Assembly: GCA_018398765.1 (NCBI GenBank)
Contig: JAHBMJ010001030.1
Coordinates: 1-20,004, forward strand
DNA: 20,004 nt
Source: Chromera velia
Lineage: Eukaryota; Sar; Chromeraceae
Direction of reading: 5' to 3'
Shown here in pieces: positions 1 to 8,292 of the stretch. How positions within the stretch are numbered: position 1 is the stretch's first letter; the number at the start of each line of letters is the position of its first letter. The notes beneath the pieces are model-generated. The model worked only from the letters and a program-made list of their open reading frames with translations. It was not told the DNA's origin and ran no database searches. The position numbers and the translations under genes were made by a program.

Positions 1-745
1 TGTTCACACACTCGCTCTCCTTGTATCTCCTTGTCTCCCTTCATTCACCCATATACCCAAGCGGCTTCTGTTCACACACTCGCTCTCCTTGTATCTCCTT
101 GTCTCCCTTCATTCACCCATATACCCAAGCGGCTTCTGTTCACACACTCGCTCTCCTTGTATCTCCTTGTCTCCCTTCATTCACCCACACACCCAAGCGG
201 CTTCCGTTCATATACTCGTTCTCTTTGTATCTCTTTGTCTTCCTTTATTCACCCACATGCCCAAACGGCTTCTGTTCACATGCTCGTTCTCCCTGTCTCT
301 CTTCATTCATCTATAGGCCCAAGCGGCTTCTGTATGTTTCTGTTCACACACTTGATCTCTCTTCATTCATCCACAAGCCTAACCAGCAGCCCAAGCAGCT
401 TTTCTTCAATAACACACAATTGATCTCTCTTCATTCATCTACGAGCCCAAGCAGCTTCTCTTCACACACTCGTTCTCCTTGTCTTGCCCGCATGCCTAAA
501 CGGCTTCTGTTCACAAACTCATACATACTCATAAACATGCTCGTTCTCTCCGTCTCCCTTCATCCATCCACCTGCAGGCCTAAGCGGATTCTGTTACTGC
601 ATATACTTCCTTTCTATGCTCCTCTTTCTCCATGCACCCGCATGCCCAAACATTCATCCACACGCCCAAACGGCTTCTGTTCACACACTTGCTTACCTAG
701 CTTTATCCACAGGCCCAAACGGCTTCTGTTCACATCTCTCCCTCT
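1..745. repeat. Degenerating 68-bp minisatellite array
   Basis: Near-identical units start at 1, 69, 137, 205 and 273, giving an exact 68-bp period. Each unit runs from TGTTCACAC through a CT-rich middle to CCCAAGCGGCTTC. From about 331 onward the units shorten and diverge, but the anchor CCCAAGCGGCTTC/TGTTCAC recurs in recognisable form to about 745. The left end is cut by the window edge, so the copy number is a minimum. All three plus-strand frames stay open for long stretches. The unit has no plus-strand stop, and because 68 is not a multiple of 3 the frames rotate from unit to unit. I therefore read the long ORFs here as a by-product of the repeat and not as a gene, although a transcribed repeat protein cannot be excluded. 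Confidence 0.93.
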
Positions 746-1389
746 TGAACTCACCAAGCGCTGGACCCATATGTGGTGAGCCTCTCCACAACATTTTAAA
801 GCGAATAGTACAACATCCACAGCGATATACACTATATATAGGCAGTATTTTCTATCTCAAATCCTCAAGTGGAGGTAGAAGGAAGTTGAGAAACTAGGTG
901 CTGAAGAACGACAAGAGGGGCCAAGTAGAGAGAAAGAAGACGAGTAAAAAGAGATTCCTGCAGATCAAATTAACCGTTTTTCCTCTTTGTCCAGCATACT
1001 CAGTCGTGGTGCGGCTTACTCCTGACTCTGTAAGGCGGCATGTTTTAACTTGCCACTGAGCTTGGTAGCATAGTCAAACAACAGAACAATTCAGAACAGC
1101 TTCACTTAGACGGTGTGCTTTATCGCCTTCCTTGAAAACTACACAGATGATCGAATCTACGTACAATTCCCCTCCATGTGTGTTTTTGCATATGTACCGA
1201 TACATCAAGGTTAGACAAAAGGTGTATGTTCGCCATGCATGCGCTGTACATGCAGTTGCCGGAAAGCGCGGGTCCCGAAAGGCAAATGTAACCCGATTTA
1301 TTGGTAATTCAACTTTTTTTTTTCATAGGTGCGGCTAAGGGCCTTAACAGATACCATGGCCGGGGGCCACGGCATCAATCGCGGCATAC

Positions 1390-1409
1390 ATATATATATA
1401 TATATATAT
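1390..1409. repeat. (AT)10 microsatellite
   Basis: Ten perfect AT units lie in the upstream AT-rich block, about 480 bp before the proposed start codon. Confidence 0.95.
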
Positions 1410-1460
1410 CTGCGGCCCCAGTAGTCTACGACAAGCAAGCTCGTAGGCCTGGAGCTGGCA

Positions 1461-1468
1461 TGCATGCA
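1461..1468. promoter_or_regulatory. TGCATGCA octamer (candidate AP2 site)
   Basis: A perfect TGCATGCA palindrome lies about 420 bp upstream of the proposed AP2-gene start. TGCATGCA-like motifs are known targets of some apicomplexan AP2 factors and are enriched in apicomplexan promoters. Use here is inferred. The octamer core also occurs in introns and intergenic DNA across this window, so enrichment over background is not shown. Confidence 0.35.
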
Positions 1469-1509
1469 AACTATTGCAAATTAACTTCGATCATTCTCGC
1501 CATATAGGC

Positions 1510-1531
1510 TTCGCGCGCGAATGCGCGCGAA
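1510..1531. other. GC-only perfect hairpin in AT-rich DNA
   Basis: TTCGCGCGC and GCGCGCGAA are perfect 9-bp inverted arms separated by GAAT. The neighbouring DNA on both sides is AT-rich. No run of T follows, so it is not a simple terminator-like element. It may be a cruciform or Z-DNA-prone segment or a dyad protein site; its function is unknown. Confidence 0.6.
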
Positions 1532-1564
1532 CAAACTTCTTTTCATTATATAATTTCCATGAAT

Positions 1565-1578
1565 TAATGCATGCATTA
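1565..1578. promoter_or_regulatory. 14-bp palindrome TAATGCATGCATTA
   Basis: This is a perfect 14-bp dyad with a TGCATGCA core (1568-1575), about 315 bp upstream of the proposed start codon. A symmetrical site of this kind is a plausible target for a dimeric AP2-domain factor. Autoregulation by the adjacent AP2 gene is possible but is inference only. Confidence 0.4.
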
Positions 1579-1889
1579 TTAATCATATATATCATCATTG
1601 CATGTTTCGGACATCTTAATATACATTCTGAAAGTGCGTGAGCCTTCAGCTGAAGCAAGAGTTTTAAAAGAAGCGGCAGATTTGACCTTGGTGACTTCCA
1701 TTCCAGATGTTTGATTCCACTCGACCGGGGACAGTCGTGACAATTAAGCCCTATACTGAAAGATCCCGAAGTCCTTTTGCAAATTGATCCATTCAACCGA
1801 TACAGGCGGGCCCGTGAACAGATCCTGAAGTCTCTTTGAGCAGTGCTCGGCCCGTGTCCAGAGCTCGGCAGGCTGCATCGAGCTTCAAA

Positions 1890-3622
1890 ATGACCTCACA
1901 AGCTACAAGATCGTCAGTCCTTCTTCCCTTTCACTGAGTCTCCTCAAATCTGCAAGATACGATCATGCAGCATAGTGGATGCATGTCTCTTCTTTATTGC
2001 GTGAATGCATGCAGATTTCTGGCCAGTAGCCTGATTGACGGTGTTTGGGGACACGCTTTGAACCACCCCGAAGCCTTCGGACTGATCTTCGGAAAGCTCG
2101 AGGACGGCGCGTACTACATTCACCAGCACACGACCTTCCCCTCCGTTCGGACTGCAATTCTCCGGGGCGGCTCCAAGTCCACTCTCTTGAACTTGTGCAG
2201 AAAACAAGGGTTTTCTGCACCCGAGGACAGTGAACTGATAGGATGGTACGCAATCGGAAAGGAGCCTCAGCTCAAGGAGGTGGAGATCCTCGCAAAGGTC
2301 TGTCGGCAGCTCTGTTGGCATGCATGACCCATGCAGTACAGAGAGATATGCGAATAGACATACCGATACAGAGCTGCCCCGGATCGAGTGAAGCATTCTT
2401 CTGATATCTTGATCAGCTCTCAATGTGCTCATTGACCTCTAACCCCTCTTACTTTGCTTGTTTTTCCAAGTTGCAGGGTAAAATCACCCCCCCCCCGCAC
2501 TGCACATTTACATATACACACATCCATAATACAATTCGTGTGATAATGCATGGAAACACAGACGCACACATGGGCAGTTCCAATGCATGAATACAAGCTT
2601 GAGACAAGCCTCTTCCTGTGTTCTGTTTGCAGTTCGAAACAATTTGTCCCCAGCCCTGTTTGGTCCTGGTGAGCCCACATGAAGGGAAGATCGGAATCTT
2701 CGGTCGATCCACAAGCCCCCTACCGAAGGAAATCTCCTCCCTCGCTGCCTCCCCCACTTCATTCTTCATCCATCTTCCCTCGGAGACGCAGAGCCCCACA
2801 AGCAACTCCAGTGCAGCTTCCAGCAGCAGTAGCAGCAGCAGTTCCTCGAGTACACCCGGAAGACCCAGAGGAGGCTGGGGGGGAGCTTTCTTCCCCCCAC
2901 CTGCCTATGGAACCACCTCGCCCTCGAACACCTCCCCACCCCCCTTTGGAGCTCCACCCGCTTTTTTTGGTGCGAAGGGGTACCACCCAATGCACTTTCC
3001 CTCACCCTTCTCCTACGGACCCTGGGGGTTCTACGGGGGCCCAGGAGGAATGCCGGGGCCCTACGGGGTCCCCCCTGGGTACGCCTACGGACCGGAGATG
3101 TATGAGGGGGGGGCAGCCGCCTCAAGTGCACAGCAGCCTCCCTCGGCAAACCGCTCCCTCTCTGCCCCCAACAGGGGTCTCTCCCCTCAGGTAGGTCGCA
3201 AGCCTGCAGGGGCGGCGCGTGCTTCTCAAACGAAGGGACAGGCAGCAGCTCCTCCGCAAAGAGCAACCGCAAGAGCCCCTACCCCCTCAGCAGTGAGCAT
3301 CCGAAAGACCAACAAGAACCACGGGCTTGCCCCTCGTACACAGGCCAAACAGCGTAGTCAGCCCTCCTCAGCAGCCGTAGCCGGAGCCCCAGTGGTCACT
3401 CGTTCGGGAAGGAAGGTGACCCGTAGCGTCCGGATGGAGGAGGACTTTCTGATGGAGGAGGAGGAGGCGTATTTTGAGGGAGAAGGGGCAGAAGCAGAGG
3501 AGGATATCGATGGAGAGGACCAGACGCTGGAGGAAACCCAGAGGGCCAGAGACAAAGCCAAACAGTCCGAGCTACCTCCCGACAACGCACCCTGGACAAC
3601 AGAGGCTCTACGAAAGTACCAG

Positions 3623-3657
<35 letters not shown>

Positions 3658-3724
3658 GGTCTGTCTGTCTGTCTGTCTCTCTGTCTGTCTGACGATATAG
3701 TCTGTCTGTTTGTCTGACGATATA

Positions 3725-3756
<32 letters not shown>

Positions 3757-3757
3757 C

Positions 3758-3822
<65 letters not shown>

Positions 3823-3838
3823 TTATCTATTTGCCTGC

Positions 3839-3869
<31 letters not shown>

Positions 3870-3887
3870 CGTGTCTGTGTGTTTGTG

Positions 3888-3926
<39 letters not shown>

Positions 3927-6360
3927 ATGTATGTATGTATGTCTGCATGTATCTCTCTCTCTCTCTCCCTCCCTCTCTTTGTGTGTGTGCATGTGCGTGC
4001 GTGCGTGCGTGTGTGTTTGTGTGTGAGGGAGAGAGAGGGAGGGAAGGAGCACTTTTCTTCTGCTGTCAACTTGTGCATTGCTGTCAACAGCGTGGATACG
4101 TAGACACAGACCCAAAAGCACACATGCACTCCCTGGCTGATCCCTATCCGTTTAATTGTAGAGGTTTCTTCTTCTAGTCTCTGCAGGAGCACGTGTGCAG
4201 GATGTGACTCTCTTCCTCCTGACCCAATGCCTTGTCTTTGATGAATCAAGATTTCAGCATCTGTCATTCCAACACATATCGATATGCACATACACAAACA
4301 TGTACATTCACATGCACGTATATCATGATCGAATCGTATGGATTCAGGTCCCCGGAGTCCGATGGGACCCCAAACACGGCGCCTGGGTGACACAGTGGCA
4401 CGAGGACGGGAAGCAGAGATCTCGGCGTTTCTCTGCAGGGGTGTTCGGGCTTGCGGGAGCCCTCAAGGCTGCGCGGGAGTGCAGGGTTGAGATGATACAG
4501 CAGGATGGCGTCAGAGTGAGGTCGCGTGCAGCCATGCAACCCCTACTCAAGGATAAAAGCCACCTCTGCAGCCTCAGGTCGGTGCGTGCGTCGAATTCTT
4601 CTTCTTCTTCTTCTTCTTCTTCTTCTTCTTCTGCTCCTCCTCCTCCTCCTCCTTCTTCTCCTTCTCCTTCTTCTTCTTCTTCTTCTTCTTCTTCTTCTTC
4701 GCCTTCGCTTTTGCTTCGCCTTCGCTTTTGCTTTGCCTTCGCTTTTGCTTCCCATGTACTGTCTCTCTACCTGTCTCTATATTTTCTGAGGGACCACAGT
4801 CACCTCGATAGTCTTCCGACGGGCTGTGTCCACACATTCTTTTTTCGAGGGGCTTCTTGCATGGTTTCCTTTCTGTTCTCTTCTGCATTCTCCGACCATT
4901 TTCTCTCGCTCCCTGACAGTTTAAGTCATGCGAGTGCATGGTTGACTTCAGTGTGAAATGCAGAATCGTCATGCAGTCACTGTGCGCTTACAGAATTTCT
5001 GACTTTGTGTGTACGCTTTTGTCTCCCTTTGTGAATCTAAAGGCATCATCCCTTATCACGTACATCATCATTTCTACATATGTATGCATGCATGCATGGT
5101 TGCATGTGCAGAAGCACCGGAGGGAGAAGATCAATCCGGGATCAGCCCAGAGGAGTCCTGCTGGGAGGGCGTTTCCCTTCCTCCTCTGCCTCTGCCTCTG
5201 CAGTGCCCCAGGGCCCGTCGAGAGGCCCCCGAGCTTCCACGGGGGGATCTCGAAGACGGATCGTGAATCCCTCCGAAATTAAGAAGTCTCTTCGGGGAGG
5301 TAGCGCTGCCGCTGCTGCTGCGGTTCGTGCCTCTGCAGGGAAGGGGATGAAGACGGAAGAGGAGGATGAGGAGATGCGTGAGGCCGGCACGGGGGAGGCT
5401 GACCTGACAGCAGGGGCAGCCAGTGTCTCTGCCCCCCATCCACCTCGTTTCTCCATTCCCCTTGGGAGTGAGGAAGAAGCCGAGAAGGGACCGCTGCAAG
5501 TGGATGAAACAGAGAAGTCCTATGAGAGCCCCATCAGGGGTGTCCGTTGGAGTGCCCAGAGTGCGAGTTGGGTGGCTTCTTGGCAGATTGAGAAGGGGCA
5601 GCAGAAGGAGATTTATTTCTCCTCCGCTGCCTATGGTTTCGATTCAGCAAGGCAGCTTGCCATAGAAAAGAGGAAGGAGCATGAAAAGGACGGCACTGCC
5701 AAACCCCCCCGGAAGCCCGCCCGTCCGATGGCAAACCCCTTTGCAGAGGGTGAAGACGACGAGGACGAGGGGGAGAATCTGATGGAGGAAGTCCCCCTTC
5801 GTTCCCCTTCCCGACAGCAACCAAAGCCTTTCAACAAAGACCCAGACCCAGATGAAGACCAGAATGCAGCACCCATGGCTGGCCAGGAGGATTTGCTACT
5901 TGAGGAGGGAGAGGAGGAGGAGGGAGGCACAGAAGGGCCCCCTCCCGCGAAACCCTCCAGGCTCACAGATGTCTATGCAGACCGGGCACGAGCCCTCGAT
6001 ATGTCTGAGCCTTCTGTCTCGAGGAGGTCAAATGAAGAAGAAGGAGACGACACCGGACGGCAGTCTGCAGGAAATTCGGATGGCTCTACCCAGCTTTGTC
6101 TCTCATTTTCTTCTGAAGACCAGAAGCCAGAGTGCAGAGGTGAGGGGGAGAAGGGCGAGGAAGGGTGCGGAGGGAAAGGGAATGAGGGTGAGGAGACACG
6201 AGACAGTGCGACCAAGACGGAAGAGACAATTGCAGAGAGGGGCGCAGGTATCTTCCCTTTCCGTCTTCCTGTGAAGGGAGAAGGGAAGGGAGAGGGAAGC
6301 GGGAAGGATACAAATGCAGCAGCTGGAATGCAAATGAAAGCAGGAGAAGCCAAACAATAA
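1890..6360 (+). CDS. Two-AP2-domain protein with N-terminal MPN-like region (5 exons)
   Basis: The proposed model is exons 1890-1912, 2015-2297, 2633-3622, 4348-4577 and 5112-6360. They total 2775 nt (924 residues plus TAA), and every junction is phase-matched (phases 2, 0, 0, 2). Donors are all GTCNGT (gtcagt, gtctgt, gtctgt, gtcggt); acceptors are gcatgcag, gtttgcag, gattcag and atgtgcag. The start was chosen because CTTCAAAATGACC is a good alveolate start context and its phase fits; an in-frame alternative is the ATG at 1965. By residue the order is: MPN-like 8-129, poly-Ser 165-178, Gly/Pro/aromatic-rich about 179-262, basic region, acidic stretch about 370-402, AP2-1 433-481, AP2-2 648-703, and an acidic Glu/Gly-rich tail. 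No signal peptide or membrane segment is seen. AP2 domains imply nuclear DNA binding, probably as a transcription factor. Exons 3-5 are firm, exon 2 is good and exon 1 is tentative. Confidence 0.75.
2015..2713 (+). other. Abraxas-like pseudo-MPN domain (residues ~8-129, split by intron 2298-2632)
   Basis: The region reads as an MPN (JAB/PAD1) fold. An N-terminal hydrophobic strand is followed by [15 protein letters not shown], matching the E-x-x-G-L-x-x-G strand of MPN domains. Later, [12 protein letters not shown] occupies the place where active JAMM enzymes have GWYHSHP. A final CLVLVSP strand is encoded at the start of exon 3. The metal-binding HxHP is absent, so the domain would be a non-catalytic MPN-minus. 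GWY followed by a charged helix resembles Abraxas (FAM175), the scaffold of BRCC36 deubiquitinase complexes. The fold assignment is by eye from memory of the family, so it is an inference; the domain could be lineage-specific and unrelated. Splicing exon 2 to exon 3 places the last strand where the fold needs it. Confidence 0.42.
3623..4046. repeat. Compound TCTG / TGTA / CT / GT / GA microsatellite
   Basis: Imperfect TCTG units run to about 3925, followed by TGTA units, a CT run (about 3951-3970), GT/GC-rich units and a short GA run. Near 3691-3728 a 25-bp segment beginning GACGATATAGTCTG is tandemly duplicated. The whole array is intronic. Plus-strand ORFs reading VCLS repeats and minus-strand ORFs reading DRQT repeats are by-products of the repeat. 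Confidence 0.93.
3623..4347 (+). other. Intron 3, dominated by TCTG microsatellite
   Basis: This is a phase 0 intron of 725 bp. The donor is the first GTCTGT of the TCTG array and the acceptor is gattcag at 4341-4347. Joining gives LRKYQ/VPGVRW, so exon 4 begins exactly at AP2 domain 1. If the intron is retained, translation runs 25 codons into the repeat and stops at 3698-3700. Confidence 0.75.
4348..4494 (+). other. AP2 DNA-binding domain 1 (residues ~433-481)
   Basis: The 49-residue segment shows the ApiAP2 pattern. [17 protein letters not shown] gives the first two beta strands with the conserved Trp residues, then a [10 protein letters not shown] strand, then [19 protein letters not shown] as the C-terminal helix. 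The FSxxxFGxxxAxxxA spacing is typical of alveolate AP2 domains. It would contact DNA through the three-stranded sheet. It sits alone on the 230-bp exon 4. Confidence 0.85.
4578..5111 (+). other. Intron 4, containing TTC repeats
   Basis: This is a phase 2 intron of 534 bp with donor cag/gtcggt and acceptor tgcatgtgcag. Phase matching excludes the nearby stronger-looking donor gtgcgt at 4582, which would give phase 0. It also excludes the well-formed acceptor ending at 5203, which would need phase 1. Confidence 0.7.
4596..4751. repeat. TTC/TCC microsatellite followed by 17-bp tandem repeat
   Basis: TTC units with a TCC interruption near 4632-4660 run to about 4700. Three copies of a 17-bp unit (GCCTTCGCTTTTGCTT plus one base) then start at 4701, 4718 and 4735. 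The long poly-Ser, poly-Leu, poly-Arg and poly-Lys ORFs here come from the repeat. The tract lies inside intron 4. Confidence 0.92.
5527..5694 (+). other. AP2 DNA-binding domain 2 (residues ~648-703)
   Basis: [20 protein letters not shown] gives the paired strands with GVRW and the second Trp. [20 protein letters not shown] segment follows, with the FSxxxYGxxxAxxLA signature and a lysine-rich helix end. It is a complete ApiAP2-type domain about 166 residues after the first, and the two are clearly diverged (for example [12 protein letters not shown] against [11 protein letters not shown]). The intervening segment is Gly/Ser/Ala- and Arg-rich and then acidic. Confidence 0.87.
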
Positions 6361-6361
6361 A
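6356..6361 (+). promoter_or_regulatory. AATAAA overlapping the stop codon (possible polyA signal)
   Basis: The TAA stop at 6358-6360 is embedded in AATAAA. AATAAA is the canonical metazoan polyadenylation hexamer; alveolates use looser signals, so function is uncertain. If used, the 3' UTR would be very short. Confidence 0.25.
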
Positions 6362-7659
6362 GAAAGCGTCATTTCAGCCTTCAAAGTAGCATTGAAGACA
6401 ACCCGCATGGGGGGGGAAATGTGGATGGAGGGATGGCTTAGGATCGAGCAGTAATCAAGCAGAAGGAGAGAGAGAGTGCGGGTGAGTCTTCGAGCAGACT
6501 TCAGAAAGGCACAGCGAGTGCGTAAATTTCGTTTTTGTGGGTTTTCCTCTTCATGTTGGCCCGCTGAGAAGGATCGAACTCTCTGAGTGCATTTGAGCGA
6601 CAGAGGTCAAGAGGGCAGAGGGGGAAAGGAAGGGAGCAGGGGAGGGAGGGAAGAGAAGACTAAAAGGGAGATCAAAAGAGCTTTCTGTCTGTCGAGTGCC
6701 GATAAAAAAGTGAAGAAAATCAATTCATAGAAAAAAGGGAAAATTCAAAACAGAGAAACGTGCGGCAGAAGGAGAATGCTTCCGGGGGTGGGGGAGGGGA
6801 ACGCAATTAAGAGGGGGCTGTAGAGAAGCGCGTGGAAGCAAAAGAAAGAGAAGGGGGTCAGCAAAGTTCCTGTCTCCTGTGTGTCCGTCGTTTCTGCGAT
6901 GGAACGGAGAACAGATCGAGATCTCGCTAGGGGTGGCTGCATGGGTGTCTCACATGCATGCAGTTCCTTCCACAACTCAGACGCTACCTCTTCATGGATT
7001 TTGAATCAAAACAACGCACTACAAAAGTTCTGGACTTCCTCGCCCCTTTCTTTTTTTTTATGGTGCACACGTCCGTCTGCGCTTCGACTTGACAGCGCAG
7101 AAAGAGGCAGAGCCTGGAAGAATGCGGACGAAGACCTTGCAAGGACAATGGGTTCTATAGAAAGAGAGCACTACTATTGCACAAATTCTGTTGCAACAGA
7201 AAGAACAAAGAAGCGCCTTTCAGCTCATTCTTCAACAAAATGTCACACATTGAAATTATGATTGAATCCGGACATGCAAACAGCAAGACTGGTTAACAAA
7301 AGAGCAGAAGCGAAATACGAAAGAATAAAAGCTTCCTTCAAAGCCAGAACTTGCCATGGCAGAACCGCTGATCAAATTCTGAAATTCGCAGTGCCCATGG
7401 AGGCTAATGGCAGTCTTGACACAAGAATATTTGTCTATATCATGTCGATGTGCATGTGTCAGGTGCATATACACGTGCATCGCAGCTTGCCTATTTGAAG
7501 CATGACTTCAATAGAATTCAATTCAGTACCGACATGCAATATGGATGAGTCCCTATCACCAGTGGAAAAACAAAATGCGAGGAGCAACGCGTTAAATGCA
7601 GTGTTCGCATGCATGGGTACTAATGGGTACAGAGTTTCTGCCTAGGTGAGCATTGCAGT
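6362..7659. other. Intergenic, no gene recognised
   Basis: The first part (to about 6870) is purine-rich on the plus strand (GA/GGAA texture) and the rest is mixed. ORFs on both strands are short and low-complexity. ACATGCATGCAG occurs near 6953. Nothing in this stretch is supported as coding or as RNA. Confidence 0.55.
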
Positions 7660-7824
7660 ACCACTGTGCCAGTGATTGTACTACATATGACTATCGAGCT
7701 TACTAGTACACGCAAATTGCTTAATTGATTGATTGATTAATCTAGTGATTAATTGATTGATTGATGAAATTAAGTACGGCAAATTACACACTTAACCTAA
7801 ATAAAATTCATCTAGAAGTTAATG

Positions 7825-7898
7825 CAATTAGAAATTTAGATTTCTAATTGGAAATCAATTTTCTAATTAGAAACTTGATTTCAAACTTCAACTTGAAG
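7825..7898. repeat. Three consecutive inverted repeats
   Basis: The first has 10-bp perfect arms (7825-7834 and 7841-7850) with a 6-nt loop. It is followed at once by a 32-bp dyad at 7851-7882 with 15 of 16 pairs matching, and then by CTTCAA/TTGAAG (7886-7898) around one base. All three were checked base by base. Confidence 0.85.
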
Positions 7899-8256
7899 CA
7901 CTAGAAATCACATACTTTTTGAATTGTATGGAAGATCTCTAAGTGGAAATAATTTGGACCATGCAATTGGAAAAATTCTTTCTAGGATTCTTTTTCTTTC
8001 AATAAAACTACTAGAAAAACTATAGTGTGCATGATGCAAGGCGGACGTCAGATAACTGGCACGCAGGTCTAGGGCTTCGGCTCCGATTCCTCCCAAACAC
8101 AATGTAATCCTGTAATCTTGTGACATAATTCAAATTATGACACAATATGCTATATACACAAGCATCATACAGTGCTAAATGCAGTAACACAAATAATTAT
8201 TTTAAAACAGCTAGCTATAGCTATAGCTATAACCTATATGCCTACATTTTGTTACG

Positions 8257-8258
<2 letters not shown>

Positions 8259-8288
<30 letters not shown>
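8259..8288. repeat. (AT)15 microsatellite
   Basis: Fifteen perfect AT units lie 29 bp after a short (AGCTAT)3 run ending at 8230. Confidence 0.95.

Positions 8289-8292
<4 letters not shown>

Larger units (their letters stand above)
746..1889. other. Intergenic / upstream region of the AP2 gene
   Basis: No convincing coding sequence is seen on either strand. Short ORFs here have no recognisable domain. Base composition shifts from mixed (746-1130) to AT-rich (about 1380-1620), then back to mixed just before the proposed start codon. The AT-rich part holds an (AT)10 tract, two TGCATGCA octamers and a GC-only hairpin, listed separately. It is the natural place for the promoter and 5' UTR of the downstream gene, but no transcription start can be assigned. 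Confidence 0.6.

Noticed and set aside
1-745. Possible CRISPR array
   Set aside because: The 68-bp units are directly tandem with no unique spacers, and the genome is eukaryotic.
21-779. 252-residue plus-strand ORF with repeated SLHS/HTRSPC motifs
   Set aside because: It is a reading of the 68-bp minisatellite, which is open in all three plus-strand frames. There is no independent evidence of coding.
3396-4393. Long minus-strand ORFs rich in DRQT
   Set aside because: They are antisense readings of the TCTG microsatellite and of exon 3; no domain is present.
4526-4972. Poly-Leu, poly-Arg and poly-Lys ORFs
   Set aside because: They are by-products of the TTC/TCC microsatellite inside intron 4.
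5170-5204. Alternative acceptor (polypyrimidine then CTGCAG) for exon 5
   Set aside because: It would need a phase 1 donor, and the exon 4 donor is phase 2. The site ending at 5111 restores frame.
5131-5966. Minus-strand ORFs opposite exon 5
   Set aside because: They are shadows of the AP2-containing exon, which has clear domain evidence on the plus strand.
6565-6585. tRNA T-arm-like GTTCGATCC on the minus strand
   Set aside because: The T stem has a mismatch and wobbles, and no matching acceptor stem lies at the expected distance.
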